Source of the DNA: JAHJQZ01 sp963676075
GTDB lineage: Bacteria; Pseudomonadota; Alphaproteobacteria; Rhizobiales; Devosiaceae
Length of the DNA: 64,000 bases
Reading direction: 5' to 3'
Assembly (NCBI GenBank): GCA_963676075.2
Contig: CAXXNZ010000011.1
Span: forward strand, 186,001-250,000
Under the pieces are notes generated by a model. The model worked only from the letters and a program-made list of their open reading frames with translations, searched no databases and was not told the origin of the DNA. Shown here piece by piece: positions 25,720 through 35,249 of the stretch. Position numbers and translations under genes: made by a program. The stretch's first letter is position 1; each line of letters opens with the position of its first letter.

Positions 25720-28188
25720 TCAGGCTTCCGCGGGGGCTTCGAACACGGTCACGGTGACCGGTTCACCGGTATATTTCTCGACATCGCCGATGATCGTCTG
25801 GCCGCAATTGCCCTGGGCAAGCTTGGAGGTGCCGATGTCGACGGAAAGCACGTTGGCGTCTCCGTACTTGTCGAGCGTGTTCTCTTCACCCGGGTTGAGC
25901 GGGTCGTACCAGCCGCCTTCCTGGAGCTGCACGACGCCGGGCATGATGTTGTCCGAAACAACCGCACCCGCCAGAACCTGGCCGCGATCGTTGAACAAGC
26001 GCACCACGTCGCCATCCTTGATGCCGCGGGCTTCGGCGTCCGCAGTGTTGATGACGCAGGGTTCGTGCCCGGCCACCGCATAGGTCTCGCGCAGGCTCGT
26101 ACCGCAAAGCTGCGAGTGAAGCCGTGCCTTCGGGTGGTTCGCCGAGATGTGAAGCGGGAACTTCGCACCTGGTCCGTCAAGCCGCTCTTCCGGCTCCATC
26201 CAGGTCGCATGGGGCGGGCAGTCGTCGTAGCCCATCTTCTCGATGTTCTTGGAGTAGATCTCGATCAGGCCCGACGGCGTGCCGAGCGGATTGAGCAAGG
26301 GATCCTCGCGGAACGAGGCGTGACGTATGAAATCCTTGCCCTTGGTCACCGGGAACTCGATGATACCGGCTTCCCAGAAGTCCTCGAAGGATGGCATGTC
26401 GACGCCGAGCGCCGAGCCCTGCTTGGCCGCGGCGTCGTAGAGCGACTTGACCCAGGCCATCTCGTCCTTGTTCTCGGTGAAGCCGTCACCATTGCCGAGC
26501 CGATCCGCAATATCGGCGAAAATGTCGAAATCATTGCGGGCCTCGAAGACCGGATCGACGATCTTCTTCATGGCGACGAACGCACGGTTCGAGTAGTCGC
26601 CCACCGACTCGATGTCGTTGCGCTCGTAGCTCGAAGTCGCCGGCAAAACGATGTCGGCAAACCGCGCCGTCGCCGTCCACTGGAAGTCGTGAACGATGAA
26701 GGTCTCGAGCTTGCGCCAGGCCTTGATCATGCGGTTGCGGTCCTGGTGGTGGGCGAACGGATTGCCGCCGACCCAATAGGCCATCTTGACGTCAGGGTAG
26801 GTCGAATGCGTGCCGTTGAAATCGAACTCGCCGCCCGGATTGAGCAGCATGTCGACGACGCGGGCGACAGGAATGCTGGCAGAGCCGCTTTCGCTGAGCC
26901 AGGCCGCACCTTCCGTGGCCTTGCCGCCGTCGGTGATGCCGCCCAGAGCCGGACCATCGCTGGTGGGAGCACCGCCATTGGCATAGTGGTAGGACAAGCC
27001 GAAGCCGCCACCCGGCAGGCCGATCTGGCCAAGCATCGAGGCAAGGGTGACCATCATCCAGTGCGCCTGTTCGCCGTGATGCATGCGTTGCATCGCCCAG
27101 CCGCCGGCCAGCATCGTGCGGTTCTTGGCGAAGGCATGGGCCAGTTCCTTGATCACGTCGGCGGGAATGCCGCAGATCTCGGATGCCCATTCCGCGCTCT
27201 TGGCCACGCCGTCGGAGTCGCCGGTCAGGTAAGGCAGGAACTTGTCGAAGCCGGTGGTGTAGTTGTCCAGGAAGTCCTGGTCGTGGAGATTTTCGGTGAA
27301 GAGCGTGTGGGCAATGCCGAGCATCATGGGGACGTCGGTCTGCGGACGCGGCGCGATCCATTCGGCATTGAGATACTCGACCGTCTCGGTCCGGACCGGA
27401 TCGATGACGATGACCTTGGTGCCCTTTTCCTTGAGGGCCTTGAGGCCTTCATAGCCACCATGGTCGCCGACGGCCCAGCTGATCTGGTTCGTCTTCATGG
27501 GATTGGCGCTCCAGAACACCATCAGCGTGGTGTTTTCGGCGACAATCGGCCAGGAGGTCTGCTGTTCGTAGGTTTCGAGGGTTCCCATGACATGCGGCAT
27601 GATCACCTGGGCGGCGGCAGAGGAATAGTCGCCGGTGCCATTCACGAAGCCGGCGGTCTGATTCATCATGCGACGCAACAGCGTCTGGCAGTTGTGCAAA
27701 CGCCCCGGGCTCTTCCAGCCATAGGAGCCGGCGAATATGCCTGACGGACCATACTTGTCCTGCACGCGCTTGATCTCGCTGGCCACCAGGTCGAGCGCCT
27801 GGTCCCAGGAGACGCGCACGAAATCGCCCTTGCCGCGGCTGTCCGGACCGGCCTCGGCGCCGCCTTCAAGGAAGGCACGACGTACCATCGGGTACTTGAT
27901 GCGGGTGGGCGAATAGATCGAATCGAGGATACCCGGGAGCTGGAAGCTCGGATACGGATCCTTTTCCCACGGGGTGAACTCGACCGCCCGGCCATCCGTG
28001 ACCTTGGCGTTGAAAACACCCCAGTGGCTGCCGGACATCACTTCGCCGTTCATGGCCTCCTGTGCCGAGGCGCCCTTGACGAGCAGCGACGGACTGACAA
28101 GACCGAGTGCGCCGGCTGCTGCGCTGTACGTGAGGAAGCTGCGCCGTGACATCTCCATGCGCAGTTCCTTACCCTGAAGTTTCATCAT
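25720..28188 (-). CDS. dorA: Periplasmic DMSO/TMAO reductase, catalytic subunit
   Basis: An 822-residue molybdoenzyme that reduces DMSO or TMAO as terminal electron acceptor in the periplasm. The N-terminus has a Tat signal, MSRRSFLTYSAAAGALG (from residue 13), for export of the folded protein. GSYGWKSPGRLHN carries the Tyr and Trp that line the active site in Rhodobacter DorA, and GDYSSAAAQ carries the Ser that binds molybdenum. The sequence follows Rhodobacter DorA almost throughout as I recall it (NPLGTPSGLIEIYSKNIEKM, SKLAQGNCGQTI), so DorA is preferred over E. coli TorA. ATG 28188 overlaps the dorD stop by 4 bases and follows GGAGGAAGAG. It is the last gene of dorC-dorD-dorA. Confidence 0.93.
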   Translation of the reverse strand: MMKLQGKELRMEMSRRSFLTYSAAAGALGLVSPSLLVKGASAQEAMNGEVMSGSHWGVFNAKVTDGRAVEFTPWEKDPYPSFQLPGILDSIYSPTRIKYPMVRRAFLEGGAEAGPDSRGKGDFVRVSWDQALDLVASEIKRVQDKYGPSGIFAGSYGWKSPGRLHNCQTLLRRMMNQTAGFVNGTGDYSSAAAQVIMPHVMGTLETYEQQTSWPIVAENTTLMVFWSANPMKTNQISWAVGDHGGYEGLKALKEKGTKVIVIDPVRTETVEYLNAEWIAPRPQTDVPMMLGIAHTLFTENLHDQDFLDNYTTGFDKFLPYLTGDSDGVAKSAEWASEICGIPADVIKELAHAFAKNRTMLAGGWAMQRMHHGEQAHWMMVTLASMLGQIGLPGGGFGLSYHYANGGAPTSDGPALGGITDGGKATEGAAWLSESGSASIPVARVVDMLLNPGGEFDFNGTHSTYPDVKMAYWVGGNPFAHHQDRNRMIKAWRKLETFIVHDFQWTATARFADIVLPATSSYERNDIESVGDYSNRAFVAMKKIVDPVFEARNDFDIFADIADRLGNGDGFTENKDEMAWVKSLYDAAAKQGSALGVDMPSFEDFWEAGIIEFPVTKGKDFIRHASFREDPLLNPLGTPSGLIEIYSKNIEKMGYDDCPPHATWMEPEERLDGPGAKFPLHISANHPKARLHSQLCGTSLRETYAVAGHEPCVINTADAEARGIKDGDVVRLFNDRGQVLAGAVVSDNIMPGVVQLQEGGWYDPLNPGEENTLDKYGDANVLSVDIGTSKLAQGNCGQTIIGDVEKYTGEPVTVTVFEAPAEA

Positions 28189-28866
28189 TTGATGTTCTCT
28201 TCCTCCGTGTGATGCGTTGATTGCGTGGTTAGTTTTCGGCATTCCGCGGCGACAAGCCCATCAAGGGCACGCGCCGCGCCTGCAAAGAATCCGGTCGCAT
28301 CGGCTGCGATGCAGCTGGAGCAAAATGCCGGGACCCAGTTCCGAAGCCGCCAGAGCATCTGGTCTGCCTGGGGGCCTCCGGTCGAAAGCAGGTGTGCGGC
28401 AAGGGTCAGCTCGATCGACAGATGATCGGCCGGTTCGGCAAAGCCGCTGTCGACCGAAAGTCCGCTTTCGGCGATCAGTTGCTTCATCTCCGAAACGGGC
28501 GCCTGAAACAGGTGACCGGTGCCGCAATAGGCGGATTCGTAAGGCGGGACGGTATACGGACCACCGATGCCATCGAACAGTTTCCCAAAGGCGATGCCGA
28601 GGTGCGAGGTCATCGCCGCATCGTCTTCATCGCTCGCAAGCACCGCAGCGATGGCGCCGATGCCGGGGCCGAGATCGGGATCTTCTTCGAGGCGCGAGAG
28701 CCAAACGGCCCGCTCCCCGCGGCGATAGTCGCCAATCGCTTCACGTGTCGGGGGGTGCCAGGAAGACATCCGCCAGAATGGCGAAGGCCAAGGCCCGATC
28801 GCCGGTCGGCTGTGGGGCAAATCCTTGGATGCCTGCGGTTTGTGTCGAGGCGAGATCCTGTGGCAT
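28185..28866 (-). pseudogene. dorD: DorD/TorD-type chaperone, frameshifted
   Basis: Cytoplasmic chaperone that would hold the DorA Tat signal and help insert the molybdenum cofactor. The start ATG 28866 overlaps the dorC stop (TGATG) and gives 42 residues ending ALAFAILADVFLAPPDT before a TGA. The rest of the protein lies in another frame, from PPTREAIGDYRRG on, with the TorD helical core YGTxx-like YCGTGHLFQAPVSEMK and PADHLSIELTLAAHLL. Removing one base from the G6 run at 28750-28755 (C6 on the coding strand) joins the two into a normal protein of about 226 residues. This could be a true mutation, programmed slippage or a sequence error. Confidence 0.8.
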
Positions 28867-30041
28867 CAATGCGCCCCTCCCTCGGCAACGTCCTTCGCAT
28901 GCATCTGCACGTATTTCTGCAGGAAGCGGAACTGCTCGTCGTCAAGCGGTGTCTTGGGCTTCATGGCGTTGAGGGTGCCGATCCACTGATTGGCCAGATA
29001 ATGCCCGGGCTCGCGCAGCGTGTGACACAGCGCGCAGGCGGCGCCGTACATCTGCTCGCCATAGTTCCAGAGCTTGTCGAGACTGTCTGTCAGGTCGGCA
29101 TTCTTGACCCAGAGCGTCAGCTTGGCCTCGGTCCAGTTCTGTTCGGTATCGGGGTCGAGAATGGACTTGCCCGGCACGACGCGCTCGGTTTCGGCCGGCG
29201 TCAGCGCAGCGTTGAAGATGCGCTTACCCTGGAGGGCGTAGATCATCCGTTCGGCGCCTTCCTGCTGCCATCCAGTGACGTCGGCCTCAATCCATTCACC
29301 GTCGACCGCGCGGACCTCGAGGGCCGTGGCCGGGAGGAGTTTGCCAGCGGCCTTCGCGTCATCGCCCGTAGGCTTGTCGGCGTAGAACACGATTGTCTTG
29401 ATCGTGTAGAGCGTCTCGTTGGGTTTGGCTTGGAGACTCGCAGCCTGGGCGATCAGATCGCTCTCTGTCTTCTTGTAGCCCGAAGTCATGTCGGGCAGAT
29501 GGTGAGCAATACCCTTGTGGCAATCGATACAGGTGCTGCCATCGGTCATGGCAACCTGCATCTTCGAAGAGGCTTCCTCGCTCTGGTGCTCGAAATCCAT
29601 GGCCCCGAAGGAGTGGCAGGTGCGGCAACCGCGGCTGTCATTGGCCTTCATCTCGGCCCAGACCTGCTCGGCCATTTCGAGGCGTTTGGCCTCGAATTTC
29701 TCACGCGTGTCGATGGTGCCGGTGATTTCGCCCCAGACATCCTTGGCCGCCATCAGCTTGGCCCAATAGAGCTCCCAGCCGCCCTTGGGCACGTGGCAGT
29801 CAGAACAGGTGGCGCGCACGCCAGCCGGGTTCGAATAGTGGATGGTGGTCTTGAACTCTTCGAAATTGTTGTCCCGCATGGTGTGACAGCCAATGCAGAA
29901 CTCGGTGCTTGTGGTCAGTTCCAGCCCCGCATGGAAGATGTTCCAGCCGGCCACGCCGACGAAAATACCGGCAAACAGCAAAACGCCGAGCCCCCATTTG
30001 GTGCTCGGTCGCCAGAACAGATTCCACAATTTCTTAAACAC
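28866..30041 (-). CDS. dorC: Pentahaem c-type cytochrome DorC (NapC/NirT family)
   Basis: Membrane-anchored quinol oxidase that feeds electrons to DorA. It has 391 residues from GTG 30041. One N-terminal membrane helix (about residues 16-36) anchors it. Five CxxCH haem sites are seen: CIGCH, CSDCH, CRTCH and CIDCH in the NapC-like part, and CALCH in the C-terminal domain unique to TorC/DorC. The frame is open further to 30128, but the family starts at FKKLWNLFWRPSTKWG and the GTG follows GAGG, so the shorter start is preferred. First gene of dorCDA; the 330-bp gap upstream holds the candidate DorR sites. Confidence 0.92.
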   Translation of the reverse strand: MFKKLWNLFWRPSTKWGLGVLLFAGIFVGVAGWNIFHAGLELTTSTEFCIGCHTMRDNNFEEFKTTIHYSNPAGVRATCSDCHVPKGGWELYWAKLMAAKDVWGEITGTIDTREKFEAKRLEMAEQVWAEMKANDSRGCRTCHSFGAMDFEHQSEEASSKMQVAMTDGSTCIDCHKGIAHHLPDMTSGYKKTESDLIAQAASLQAKPNETLYTIKTIVFYADKPTGDDAKAAGKLLPATALEVRAVDGEWIEADVTGWQQEGAERMIYALQGKRIFNAALTPAETERVVPGKSILDPDTEQNWTEAKLTLWVKNADLTDSLDKLWNYGEQMYGAACALCHTLREPGHYLANQWIGTLNAMKPKTPLDDEQFRFLQKYVQMHAKDVAEGGAH

Positions 30042-30188
30042 AACACCCTCGCTTGCCGACGTAGAAAGAGAGCGGAAGGAGTGGGTCCCCGAGGTCGTTT
30101 TTGTCCGAACGGCATTACCGCCGCTCAACCAAACGAGCTTTATTGGAGGCCCCTAAACCGCCCTGATTGCGGCAAGATTAGTTCGGGG

Positions 30189-30252
30189 TTGTGAACCGAG
30201 TTGCGGCAGACTGTTAACGGCAGGTAGAATGATGTGAACGAGTTGTGAACAG
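30189..30252 (-). promoter_or_regulatory. Three DorR/TorR-like binding repeats upstream of dorC
   Basis: On the dorC strand the motif GTTCACA occurs three times in the same direction: CTGTTCACAA (30252-30243), CGTTCACATC (30240-30231) and CGGTTCACAA (30198-30189). E. coli TorR boxes are direct repeats close to CTGTTCATAT, so the match is good in sequence and arrangement. The repeats end about 150 bases before the dorC start. Confidence 0.55.
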
Positions 30253-30316
30253 GACCTCGACAGGACCGCCGAACGACGATTGGAACCGGCCACCCAGGAC
30301 TGTTCCGGAATCTCTA

Positions 30317-30322
30317 TATAAT
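30317..30322 (+). promoter_or_regulatory. Consensus -10 box, candidate dorR promoter
   Basis: A perfect TATAAT lies 49 bases before the dorR start. No good -35 is found at 16-18 bases, so it may need an activator. Confidence 0.35.
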
Positions 30323-30371
30323 ACAAAGCATTAGACTTGACGGACGCTTGCGACCGCACCAGGATCCCGAG

Positions 30372-31070
30372 ATGCACGAAACGCGCCACATTCTCATCGT
30401 CGAAGACGACCCCGTCGGGCGGGAAACGCTCGCCATGTACTTGCGCAAGGAGAATCACCGGGTCAGCGAATCCGCCAATGGCGAGGAGATGCGCCGCGTG
30501 TTCGCGAGCGGCGACGTGGATGTCGTGCTGCTCGACATCAACCTGCCCGAAGAGGACGGGCTGTCACTTTTGCGGGAACTGCGTCGCCAGTCCGAGGTGG
30601 GCGTGATCATGGTGACCAGCCGCGACGACGACGTCGACAAGATTATCGCGCTCGAGCTCGGAGCCGACGATTACGTCACCAAGCCCTACAACATGCGGGA
30701 GTTGCTGCCGCGCACAAAAAATCTGGCACGTCGCGTGGCGGCGGCACGTGAAAACACTGTCGACGAGCCGAAAAAATACTTCTCGGGCTGGGCTTTGGAC
30801 ATCGCGCATTGGAGCTTGACGGCGCCGGACGGGAGCGACGTCCGGCTGACCCGTGCCGAATTCGAGCTGTTGGCGACGTTCGTGACAAATCGCGGCCGGG
30901 TGCTGACGCGCGACCAGTTGATGGATCACGTCAGCCGACGCGGCCATGACGCCTTCGACCGCACAATCGACGTGCTGGTCCGGCGCCTCAGACGCAAGAT
31001 CGAGCCGGAACCTTCAATGCCGCGCTTCATCATCACCGTGCACGGGCTCGGCTACGTATTTTCGGTCTGA
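30372..31070 (+). CDS. dorR: OmpR-type response regulator DorR
   Basis: A 232-residue regulator from ATG 30372. The receiver domain has the acidic pocket HILIVEDDPVG, the phosphorylation Asp in VVLLDINLPEEDG and the Lys in DDYVTKPYN. The C-terminal winged helix shows LTRAEFELLATFV and HDAFDRTIDVLVRRLRRKIE, as in TorR and DorR. It would activate dorCDA by binding the GTTCACA repeats in the shared control region. It is divergent from dorC and convergent with dorS, whose 3' end overlaps its own by 19 bases. The open frame begins at 30348; the family begins MHETRHILIVEDD. Confidence 0.9.
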   Translation: MHETRHILIVEDDPVGRETLAMYLRKENHRVSESANGEEMRRVFASGDVDVVLLDINLPEEDGLSLLRELRRQSEVGVIMVTSRDDDVDKIIALELGADDYVTKPYNMRELLPRTKNLARRVAAARENTVDEPKKYFSGWALDIAHWSLTAPDGSDVRLTRAEFELLATFVTNRGRVLTRDQLMDHVSRRGHDAFDRTIDVLVRRLRRKIEPEPSMPRFIITVHGLGYVFSV

Positions 31071-33545
31071 TCCTTCTCTATGCGTGCCCAGACGCTGTCG
31101 AGGAGGTCCGCTGCCTTTTTGCAGGCAAGTGCCAATTCCAGGGTCGGTGCAGCCGCTGCATCGCCGCTTTCGCCGGCGAGCCGCTCGATCTGCTCGGCCT
31201 TCAGCGACAAGGACTCAAGCCCGACATGCCGCGCCGAGCTCTTGAGCCGGTGAGCGACCGCGGCGATATCGGGCCATCGGCCGGCATCGACGAGGCGGGA
31301 CAGCTCGTCCGCAATCTCCTCAACGCTCCTTCGGAAGGTCGCCACGATCTGGGATGTTGCCTCAGCGCCAAGCGCCTCGGCATGGCCGCGAAGAACGCCT
31401 TCGTCGATCGTGCTGTGTTCGGCGGGATGCTCGGATCGGCTTCTGGAATCCCTGATGGGATTGGGTGAGGACGTGCCGAGCACGCGCCGGAGGACCGCCT
31501 CGAGCCGGGCAAAGCGGAACGGTTTGCCGAGATAGTCATTGATCCCGGCCTCAGCAAGCGCCCCAGGCTCGAAAACCTGCCGGTGCGCCGACAGGACAAT
31601 GATCGGGGGTTTCGGCCTGGGCCGGGTCGGCGAGCGCTCGTATGGTCTGAGCCAGTTCGAATCCGTCGACATCGGGCAGGTTGAGATCCATGAGCACGAG
31701 GTCGAAACGGCGTTGCGCCATGGCCGCGAGCGCCTCTTCTCCGGTCGCGGCGACCTCGGCGTTATGCCCGGTAGCGGTCAGCAGGTTGAATGCCACCAGC
31801 GAATTGACCTCGTTGTCCTCGACCACGAGGATCTTGAGCGATCGCGCCGGAGGCGTCGCGGGCGCACCCTCGTCATCATCGCGCTGCGAGGCCGGACCAA
31901 CCTCGATGTCGAACGGCAGGTCGACAAAGAAGGTGCTTCCCGTGCCAAGTTGGCTGTGGACCCCGACAGTCCCGCCGAGATGATTGGCAAGGCGCTGACA
32001 AATGGCCAATCCCAGCCCGGTGCCACCGAAGCGCCGCGACACCGCATTGTCGGATTGGATGAACGGCCTGAAAATGTCTTCGAGCTTGTCTTCGGGAATG
32101 CCGACACCGGTATCCGAGACCGTGAAGCGGAAGATGCCGCGATCAACGCCCTCGTCCCGCCTTTCGATGGCAAGCTGGATGACACCGCGCTCGGTGAACT
32201 TGACCGCGTTGCCGACGAGGTTGAGCAGGATCTGCCGCAGCTTTCCCGCATCCCCGGTCAAAAGGGGCAGGTTCGGGCGCTCGATCACCAGTTGCAGATC
32301 CGGCTTGCGGCGGACGAACGGACGAATAAGGCCCGCGACCTCATCGAGCAGGTCGCCGACCGAAAACGCCACGCGTTCGATGTCGAGACTGCCGGCCTCA
32401 ACTCGCGAGAAATCGAGCACGTCGGATACCATCGAGGTCAACACGTCGCTCGAATAGGCGATCGCCTCGACATAGGCCTGCTCGCGCGACGAAAGCTTGC
32501 TCAGGCGCAGCAGTTCCACAGTACCGACGATGCCGTGGATTGGCGTGCGGATCTCGTGGCTCATGGTGGCCAGGAAATCGCTTCTGGCGCGTGCGGCGGC
32601 TTCGGCGCGTTCCTTGGCGAGATAGAGTTCGGTCACGTCGCTGAAGATCACGACGGTGCCCACGAACTTCTCGCTCACGTCGAGCATGGGCTGGGTCTTG
32701 ATCGAGAACCATCTGAGGCCGGCATTGGTCTCGAGCTGGCGGTCGTGATCGCAACCCCCGTCCTTGAGGCATTCCTCGGGGATGAGGTTCAGCAGTAGCC
32801 GCCGATCCCCGATTTCGCCGTAATAACTGTCGCCCGGCATCGCATCCGGCGTGAATAGCCTGCTTGCGGCATAATTCATGTTGTCGATCAGGCCTTCACG
32901 ATCGACGAGAAACACCGGATCCTGAAGGCTCTCGAAGATCGTCAGATACTTGTTCTTCTCGTTGGTCAGATTGCGGTTCTGCTGGCGCATCTGGTCGCCG
33001 ACCAGGGGGGTAGGCTCGGCGATCCAATCGGAGCAGAGGGCGATCTCCATGCGATCGAAGAAGTTGGCGACCATGCGACAAAAGCCCGACGCTTCCCGTG
33101 CCGGCAGCCCGGCATGGTCGGCCAGTTCGACAAAGACCTGCCGGTAGGTTTTGGTAAGCCCCAGGAATGTCCCCAGGTCGACCCCGCGCTCGCGGTGTCG
33201 GCGCGCCTCCTCAATGCCGAACAGGACGCTCGGATCCTCGCTACTTGCGGTCTGAAGACCGACGCCATCCTCGATCTTGCCGGCATCCATCAGGGCGATC
33301 ATCGCCTCGGAGAGCCCACGGATCGAGGTTTCCCATGCCTTGCGCAAGGTCGATGTCTGCGAGGTGTATCCGCGCGCGATCGCCAGGGCGATGACCCGGC
33401 TAGTCAGCCATTCATAACTGTCATCGAGAAGATCTTGGAAAAGGCGGGCATCCTTCCGTCCCTCGCCCGCATGATTGGCGGAAATGCCACCACTTTCGTG
33501 ATCCGCGACGATCTCGGTCGAACCGGCTCCATCCATAGCGGTCAT
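31052..33545 (-). pseudogene. dorS: Hybrid sensor kinase DorS/TorS type, frameshifted in receiver domain
   Basis: A tripartite phosphorelay kinase of about 830 residues if repaired. Order: an N-terminal soluble all-helical region (to about residue 195), a PAS domain (IFESLQDPVFLVDREGLIDN), kinase H-box FLATMSHEIRTPIHG, ATPase boxes NLVGNAVKF, DTGVGIPEDK and FGGTGLGLAI, a receiver with Asp in LVLMDLNLPDVDG, and an HPt domain with VAHRLKSSARHVGL. The frame breaks in the receiver: after QAETP the long frame goes astray, while the expected PIIVLSAHRQ continues in another frame with the HPt. Dropping one G from the G5 run at 31605-31609 restores it. No membrane helix is seen, unlike E. coli TorS. 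Confidence 0.8.
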
Positions 33546-34061
33546 GGCGCACCCTCCCCCTCACAACTGTAAAACCATGCGTCGAGGGCAAAAGCACGCC
33601 CTTCTGCCCTCCGAAATGATAACAGAAAGACTACGGAAAACGCCATCCGGCCACCTTGAGGCGAGTCAAGCGGCCCAGAGCCGTCTGCGGCATCAGATAC
33701 GGGCCGCCATGCAGAGACCGAAACGGTCACCGATGAAATCTGCGATACCGACGGCGTCATCGGAAGAAAAATACGGCAAGCTACTCTCCTTGCAACAGGC
33801 GAAGACTTTGGCCTGCAGTGTGCGGCCGACCCGCAAGATCGTTTCAACTTCTCTGCGCTCCCAGCAAATCGATCGACGGTCCGGCGCAACCGGGGCGAAC
33901 GACCCCGTGGCAACGGCCGGAGAATGAACTAAGAGAGCAAGAAGGTGTCTGCAAAGAAGTCGGATAACAGATCGCCAAACGCCTTTGTTTTCACTTCCTA
34001 AACGTGTTTTCGTGACTATTGGAAACGGGATCGTCTCTCGATTTGCGACAGGAGCGCGGCT
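33546..34061. other. 516-bp intergenic region, nothing recognised
   Basis: Lies between the divergent dorS and patatin-like genes. The open frames on both strands have no family features. AGGAG at 34050-34054 belongs to the next gene. Confidence 0.4.
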
Positions 34062-34994
34062 TTGACTGGGCCCAAAATCGGATTGGTACTTGGCAGCGGC
34101 GCAGCACGCGGATGGTCACATATCGGTGTCATCGAGACCCTTTTGTCCGCGGGCATCGTGCCGGACATCATTTGCGGAACATCGATAGGCGCATTGGTTG
34201 GCGGGGTCTATGCGAGCGACCGGCTGGCGCAACTCAAGGACTGGGCTCTTGGCGTCGACTGGCGAACGGTCGCTTCCTTTGTCGATATCAATCTGACGAC
34301 CGGCGGTGTCGTTGAAGGCTCGCGCATCGTCAACTGGCTCGAGTCGCTGGGTATCGCCTCCGAGATCGAACAAACGCGCGTTCCATTCGCCGCCGTTGCG
34401 ACAGATCTTGTCGCCGGCCGGGAAATCTGGCTGCAAAAAGGATCGCTCAAGCAGGCGATACGGGCATCCATCGCACTTCCCGGAGTATTCAGTCCACAAC
34501 GCATCGACGATCGCTGGCTGGTCGATGGCGGATTGATGAACCCCATTCCGGTATCCCTTTGCCGCGCGATGGGGGCGGACTTCATCATCGCGGTCAGTCT
34601 GAATGAGGACACGCTTGGCCGCCGACTTGCCGAGACCACAAGAACGCCAGCGCTAAAGAAGAACAAGGCGCCCGCCGAGAGACCGAACATGGCCGATCTT
34701 TTGAGGTCGCTCCCCGGTTCCCTTCAAAAGCAAATCACCGATTTCCGGTTGTTTGGACAACCTGGCGGCACCCCTGCCTATTTCGACGTTCTGGTCGGTT
34801 CCATCGACATCATGCAGGATCACATCATTCGTTCCCGTCTGGCAGGCGAACCGCCGCATATGCTGATCGGGCCACAAGTCGCGGATATCGGAGTCATGGA
34901 TTTTCACAAGGCCGCAGACGGTATCAAGGCAGGCGTTCTGGCAACCGAACTTGCACTCCCGACAATTGAACTTAAGCTGAAACGCGGCTTTTAG
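34062..34994 (+). CDS. Patatin-like phospholipase/esterase, RssA type
   Basis: A 310-residue alpha/beta hydrolase with a Ser-Asp dyad. The oxyanion-hole loop is GLVLGSGAARGWSHIG, the nucleophile elbow is CGTSIGALVGG (GxSxG) and the Asp lies in LVDGGLMNPIPV (DGG). All three are intact, so it should be active on lipids or acyl esters. No signal peptide is seen, so it is probably cytoplasmic or bound to the inner membrane face. I chose TTG 34062 because AGGAG (34050-34054) sits 7 bases upstream and the family motif begins within ten residues; no ATG precedes the oxyanion loop. It stands alone between dorS and the repeat element. Confidence 0.85.
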   Translation: MTGPKIGLVLGSGAARGWSHIGVIETLLSAGIVPDIICGTSIGALVGGVYASDRLAQLKDWALGVDWRTVASFVDINLTTGGVVEGSRIVNWLESLGIASEIEQTRVPFAAVATDLVAGREIWLQKGSLKQAIRASIALPGVFSPQRIDDRWLVDGGLMNPIPVSLCRAMGADFIIAVSLNEDTLGRRLAETTRTPALKKNKAPAERPNMADLLRSLPGSLQKQITDFRLFGQPGGTPAYFDVLVGSIDIMQDHIIRSRLAGEPPHMLIGPQVADIGVMDFHKAADGIKAGVLATELALPTIELKLKRGF

Positions 34995-35092
34995 CGGCGC
35001 GTTGCGCAGACTTTTGGTCGCCGACTTACCCTCCCTGATTGCGCACGTTTATGGGGTGGCTCAGGTCATTCTCTGACGGAGTCACGCCTTAC

Positions 35093-35249
35093 TTCCCTCC
35101 CCTTGATGGGGAGGGTGGCTCGACGAAGTCGAGTCGGGTGGGGTGGAGCCACAGGCACCGAGCGTGGGGCCTTACCCCCACCCAGGCTCACGACGGACTT
35201 AGCAAGGGCTAAGTCCTGTTCGCCAACCCTCCCCACAAGGGGGAGGGAA
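35093..35249. repeat. 157-bp intergenic element with long terminal inverted repeats
   Basis: The left end (35093-35119) is nearly the exact reverse complement of the right end (35222-35249); the arms carry TTCCCTCCCC and GGGGAGGG. Inside are smaller palindromes, such as GGACTTAG (35195-35202) with CTAAGTCC (35209-35216), and a TCGACGAAGTCGA segment. There is no coding capacity. It looks like a non-autonomous palindromic element of the kind common between rhizobial genes. Confidence 0.75.

Larger units (their letters stand above)
30042..30371. promoter_or_regulatory. dorC-dorR divergent control region
   Basis: No gene fits in this 330-bp gap. It holds three GTTCACA-type repeats facing dorC and a consensus -10 box facing dorR, described separately. 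Confidence 0.55.

Noticed and set aside
26065..27744. 559-codon open frame antisense to dorA
   Set aside because: High G+C coding on the other strand produces long shadow frames; the dorA frame has all family motifs.
28392..30194. 600-codon open frame antisense to dorC and dorD
   Set aside because: Opposite strand holds five CxxCH haem motifs in order; the antisense frame has no recognisable domain.
31539..32798. 419-codon open frame antisense to dorS
   Set aside because: It mirrors kinase motifs and has no domain of its own.
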